Source of the DNA: a bacterium
Lineage (GTDB): Bacteria > Bacteroidota > Bacteroidia > Flavobacteriales > Schleiferiaceae
Direction: 5' to 3'
Assembly: GCA_016125155.1 (NCBI GenBank)
Contig: WGMI01000012.1
Coordinates: forward strand, 124,001-188,000
Length of the DNA: 64,000 nucleotides
Made by a program: the position numbers and the translations under genes. Positions within the stretch are counted from its first letter, which is position 1; every line of letters starts with the position of its first letter. This document shows, piece after piece, positions 61,401-64,000 of this stretch. The notes under the pieces were generated by a model. It was not told the DNA's origin and did not search any database. It saw only the letters and a program-made list of their open reading frames with translations.

Positions 61401-62900
61401 ATGAAAGTACCCGAAGTGGTGGTGATTGGTTCCGGTTTTTCCGGACTGAGTGCTGCTTGTTTTTTGGCCAGAGCCGGCGCGAAAGTCACTTTGGTGGAAA
61501 AGAATGCAACCTGGGGCGGACGGGCCAGGCTGTATGAAGCCCAAGGCTTTCGCTTCGATATGGGGCCGAGCTGGTATTGGATGCCCGATGTGTTCGAGCG
61601 CTTTTTTGGGCACTTTGGCCGAAAAGTATCCGACCAATACACCCTACAGCGGCTCGATCCGTCTTACCGAATTTATTTTGAAGGAAACCGCTCCCTCGAT
61701 GTGCCCGCGTCGATGGTGGAACTCGAGGCGATTTTTGAAGGGCTAGAGCCCGGGTCATCTGTTCGTCTCAGGCAGTTTCTCAAAGAAAGCCAGATCAAAT
61801 ATGAGGCGGGCATTGGGGACCTTGTTCAACGCCCGGGCTTGTCCATGTTTGAATACACCAACCTGACAGTGCTCAAAGGGTTGCTGGAATTGGATTTACT
61901 CCGCTCGATGAAGTCGTACGTTGCCCGGCATTTTTCCCATCCAGATCTGGTGCGGCTGATGGAGTTTCCTGTTTTGTTCTTGGGGGCGATGCCCGAAAAC
62001 ACCCCGGCGCTCTACAGTTTGATGAATTATGCCGATCTGGCCTTGGGCACTTGGTACCCCTTGGGAGGCATGCACAAAATTGTCGAGGCCATGGTCGATT
62101 TGGCCGAGTCCTTAGGGGTTCAAATGAAATCGAATTGGGAAGTGACCGGGTTCGGATATGGTCCGAACGGAGCCATAGAAAGGGTGGAAGGGAAGACCCC
62201 GCAAGGCATCTCAACCGTGTGCTGCGACGCCGTGGTAGGCGGAGCCGACTACCATCACCTCGATCGAGAGGTCTTAGAACCCGAGAAAAGCAATTATACT
62301 GAACGCTATTGGGACCGTCGAAAATTGGCGCCTTCGAGTTTGATTTTCTACATCGGACTCGACCGCAAACTCGAGGGTCTGCTACACCACAATTTGTTCT
62401 TCGACGCTGATTTTGGTCGACACGCCCGGGAGATTTATTCGGATCCGCGCTGGCCTTCCGATCCCCTCTTTTACGTATGCCGCGCCAGTGCCACCGATCC
62501 GACCGTAGCCCCCGAAGGAATGGACAATGTCTTTGTGCTCATTCCGACCGCCCCGGGGTTGGAGGACACCCCTTCGGCCCGTGAGCCTTATTTGTCCACG
62601 GTGCTGCAGCGGATTGAACAGCGTTGTGGCTTCAATCCCGAACCCCATATTGTGCACTTGCGGAGCTACGCCCACCGCGATTTTGTCGAAGACTACCACA
62701 GCTACAAAGGAAATGCCTACGGTTTGGCCAATACCCTCGATCAAACCGCGGTGCTCAAACCGAGCATCAAAAGCAAGAAGGTCCCGAATTTGTGGTTTAC
62801 CGGTCAATTGACCAATCCCGGCCCCGGAGTTCCCCCGGCGCTGATATCGGGTGAAGTGGTGAGCAGAGCATTGTTGAAACACTATTCCATGGAACTATGA
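61401..62900 (+). CDS. crtI: phytoene desaturase (CrtI-type)
   Basis: 499 aa from the ATG at 61401. The FAD Rossmann motif VVVIGSGFSGLSAACFLARAGAKVTLVEKN, GGRARLYEAQGFRFDMGPSWY, and the C-terminal LWFTGQLTNPGPGVPPALISGEVVSRALL match CrtI/CrtN-type desaturases. The enzyme adds double bases of conjugation to phytoene to give lycopene-like products, using FAD. It starts 43 nt after the sigma gene and its stop overlaps crtB by ATGA. Reaction steps (3 or 4 desaturations) cannot be read from sequence. Confidence 0.96.
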   Translation: MKVPEVVVIGSGFSGLSAACFLARAGAKVTLVEKNATWGGRARLYEAQGFRFDMGPSWYWMPDVFERFFGHFGRKVSDQYTLQRLDPSYRIYFEGNRSLDVPASMVELEAIFEGLEPGSSVRLRQFLKESQIKYEAGIGDLVQRPGLSMFEYTNLTVLKGLLELDLLRSMKSYVARHFSHPDLVRLMEFPVLFLGAMPENTPALYSLMNYADLALGTWYPLGGMHKIVEAMVDLAESLGVQMKSNWEVTGFGYGPNGAIERVEGKTPQGISTVCCDAVVGGADYHHLDREVLEPEKSNYTERYWDRRKLAPSSLIFYIGLDRKLEGLLHHNLFFDADFGRHAREIYSDPRWPSDPLFYVCRASATDPTVAPEGMDNVFVLIPTAPGLEDTPSAREPYLSTVLQRIEQRCGFNPEPHIVHLRSYAHRDFVEDYHSYKGNAYGLANTLDQTAVLKPSIKSKKVPNLWFTGQLTNPGPGVPPALISGEVVSRALLKHYSMEL

Positions 62901-63733
62901 AGGCATTGTTTGATCGCGTTTCGCTCAAGGCGAGCAAAATGGTCACCCGGCAGTATTCTACTTCATTTTCTTTGGGCATTTACTGTCTCGAATCCCGGTT
63001 TCACGATCCAATCTATGCCATTTATGGGTTTGTCCGTTTGGCAGACGAAATCGTCGATAGTTTTCACGACCATCCCAAGCGCGAACTCCTCGATCGGTTT
63101 GAAGAAGATACCTGGAAGGCCATCGAACAGGGCATCAGTTTGAACCCCATTCTGCATTCCTTTCAAGGGGTGGTCCGTCAGTATCAAATGAACACCGATT
63201 TGATCCGCGCTTTTCTGCACAGCATGCGCATGGATCTCGATCCCCAGTCGTACGATCGCCCTTTGTTGGATGAATACGTCTACGGCTCGGCCGAAGTAGT
63301 TGGACTTATGTGCCTTTCGGTATTTTGTGAAGGAGATGTCCAGCGCTATGCCGAACTCGTGCGTCCAGCCCGCAAATTGGGTTCGGCTTTTCAGAAAATC
63401 AACTTTTTACGCGATCTCAAAGCCGATGGGTACGAATTGGGTCGGGTGTATTTTCCCAATGTCGATTTGACCCAATTCGATCGCACCACCAAGAAGGCCA
63501 TCGAATCCGAAATTGAATCGGATTTTGCCGAAGGGTATCAAGGCATTTTGGCCCTTCCGAAAGGAGCGCGATTCGGGGTCTACATCGCCTATGTCTACTA
63601 TTTTGCCTTGCTCAACCGGATCAAGAATACCCCGGCCGAACATTTGCTCAACCAGCGCATTCGGATACCCAATCAACAGAAATACACTCTGTTGTTGCGT
63701 TCGTATGTCAAACACAGCTTGAATTTATTGTGA
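62897..63733 (+). CDS. crtB: phytoene synthase
   Basis: 278 aa from an ATG overlapping the crtI stop. It joins two geranylgeranyl diphosphates to make phytoene. The first Asp-rich motif is in VRLADEIVDSFHD and the second in NFLRDLKADGYELGRVYFP, where the typical RDxxED is RDLKAD. Other landmarks are FSLGIYCL and YVYGSAEVVGLM. It overlaps the next gene by GTGA. Confidence 0.96.
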   Translation: MKALFDRVSLKASKMVTRQYSTSFSLGIYCLESRFHDPIYAIYGFVRLADEIVDSFHDHPKRELLDRFEEDTWKAIEQGISLNPILHSFQGVVRQYQMNTDLIRAFLHSMRMDLDPQSYDRPLLDEYVYGSAEVVGLMCLSVFCEGDVQRYAELVRPARKLGSAFQKINFLRDLKADGYELGRVYFPNVDLTQFDRTTKKAIESEIESDFAEGYQGILALPKGARFGVYIAYVYYFALLNRIKNTPAEHLLNQRIRIPNQQKYTLLLRSYVKHSLNLL

Positions 63734-64000
63734 TTAATCCGTTGTCTTCTGCTGTTTTCGAGGACCGAGAAACAGCATTGTCAGGGTTTGAAGAAACCGT
63801 GGTTTTGGTCGACGAACAAGACCGCGAGATCGGACGAATGCCGAAGATGCAAGCCCATCAATCGGGGACCTTGCACCGTGCCCTATCGGTCGTAGTGTTT
63901 GACCCCCAAGGAAGAATGTTGCTCCAGAGGAGGGCCTTGGACAAATACCACAGCCCGGGGTTGTGGACCAATGCTTGTTGTTCTCATCCCCGGCCGGGAG
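63730..64000 (+). CDS. idi: isopentenyl-diphosphate delta-isomerase type I, N-terminal part (cut by window edge)
   Basis: The GTG at 63730 overlaps the crtB stop. The first 90 codons give EETVVLVDEQDREIGRMPKM, HQSGTLHRALSVVVFD, LLQRRALDKYHSPGLWTNACCSHPRPG, the Nudix-type IDI with the active-site Cys (TNACCSHP) and His. The gene runs off the right edge. IDI converts isopentenyl to dimethylallyl diphosphate, feeding carotenoid synthesis, and completes the operon sigma > crtI > crtB > idi. Confidence 0.94.
   Translation, partial: MINPLSSAVFEDRETALSGFEETVVLVDEQDREIGRMPKMQAHQSGTLHRALSVVVFDPQGRMLLQRRALDKYHSPGLWTNACCSHPRPG

Overview
The window looks like chromosomal DNA of a member of the Bacteroidota, probably a gliding, carotenoid-pigmented Flavobacteriales-type bacterium with a GC content that is high for the phylum (judged by eye, not computed). 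Support comes from gldF-gldG, two type IX secretion C-terminal domains, an S46 dipeptidyl-peptidase, a TonB-dependent receptor with a carboxypeptidase-like N-terminal domain, an S16 with a long Ala/Glu-rich tail, and Bacteroidota-type promoters (TTTG about 19 nt upstream of TAnnTTTG). Many genes begin with GTG or TTG, and operon genes are often joined by 4-nt ATGA or GTGA overlaps. No IS element, prophage, CRISPR array, tRNA or rRNA was recognised.

Layout. 1-7.8 kb (minus strand): the start of P5C dehydrogenase, a small outer-membrane barrel, a metallophosphoesterase, dnaN, then a translationally coupled run read as SAM-hydroxide adenosyltransferase > ABM monooxygenase > gldF > gldG > DUF4340. 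7.8-18.3 kb: phoH-purC, two secreted proteins, rarA opposite a rhomboid protease, a T9SS-exported esterase, a class IV aminotransferase, yqgE and pdxH. 18.4-26.3 kb: HU, AAA ATPase-recQ-fmt, a HerA-like ATPase, rpsP, a tyrosine phosphatase and an RsmI-like methyltransferase. 26.3-34.8 kb: dipeptidyl-peptidase 11, then a forward operon SRPBCC - DUF429 - iron-sulfur photolyase - classical photolyase, then nhaC and a glutamine amidotransferase. 34.9-47.3 kb: ridA, lpdA, trmN6/rimM/acyl-CoA carboxylase, an SH3-type secreted protein, the thrS-infC-rpmI-rplT operon, selU-selD and an RRM protein. 47.5-59.7 kb: a large gliding-type surface protein, PIN-PhoH, a MoxR/chelatase-like AAA plus vWA pair, a ThiF-like plus acyltransferase-like pair, a lone response regulator, a TonB-dependent receptor and a glyoxalase-fold protein. 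59.8-64 kb: a B12-binding MerR regulator, an ECF sigma factor, crtI, crtB and the start of idi.

The most interesting signal is the last region. The MerR protein carries both adenosylcobalamin motifs of the CarH/LitR photoreceptors (W-x9-EH and E-x-H-x-x-G). A 13-bp sequence, built as a TATTA-N4-TAATA dyad, occurs in its own promoter and again, inverted, at the promoter of the sigma-crtI-crtB-idi operon. This suggests a B12 light switch that represses itself and a dedicated sigma factor plus the carotenoid genes. The photolyase operon about 30 kb away would fit the same light response, but it lacks a clear copy of the motif, so that link is only functional inference. Other points worth a look are a CTG start on infC, a 10-nt homopolymer inside a secreted-protein gene, an altered P-loop in selU, and the uncharacterised ThiF/acyltransferase pair.
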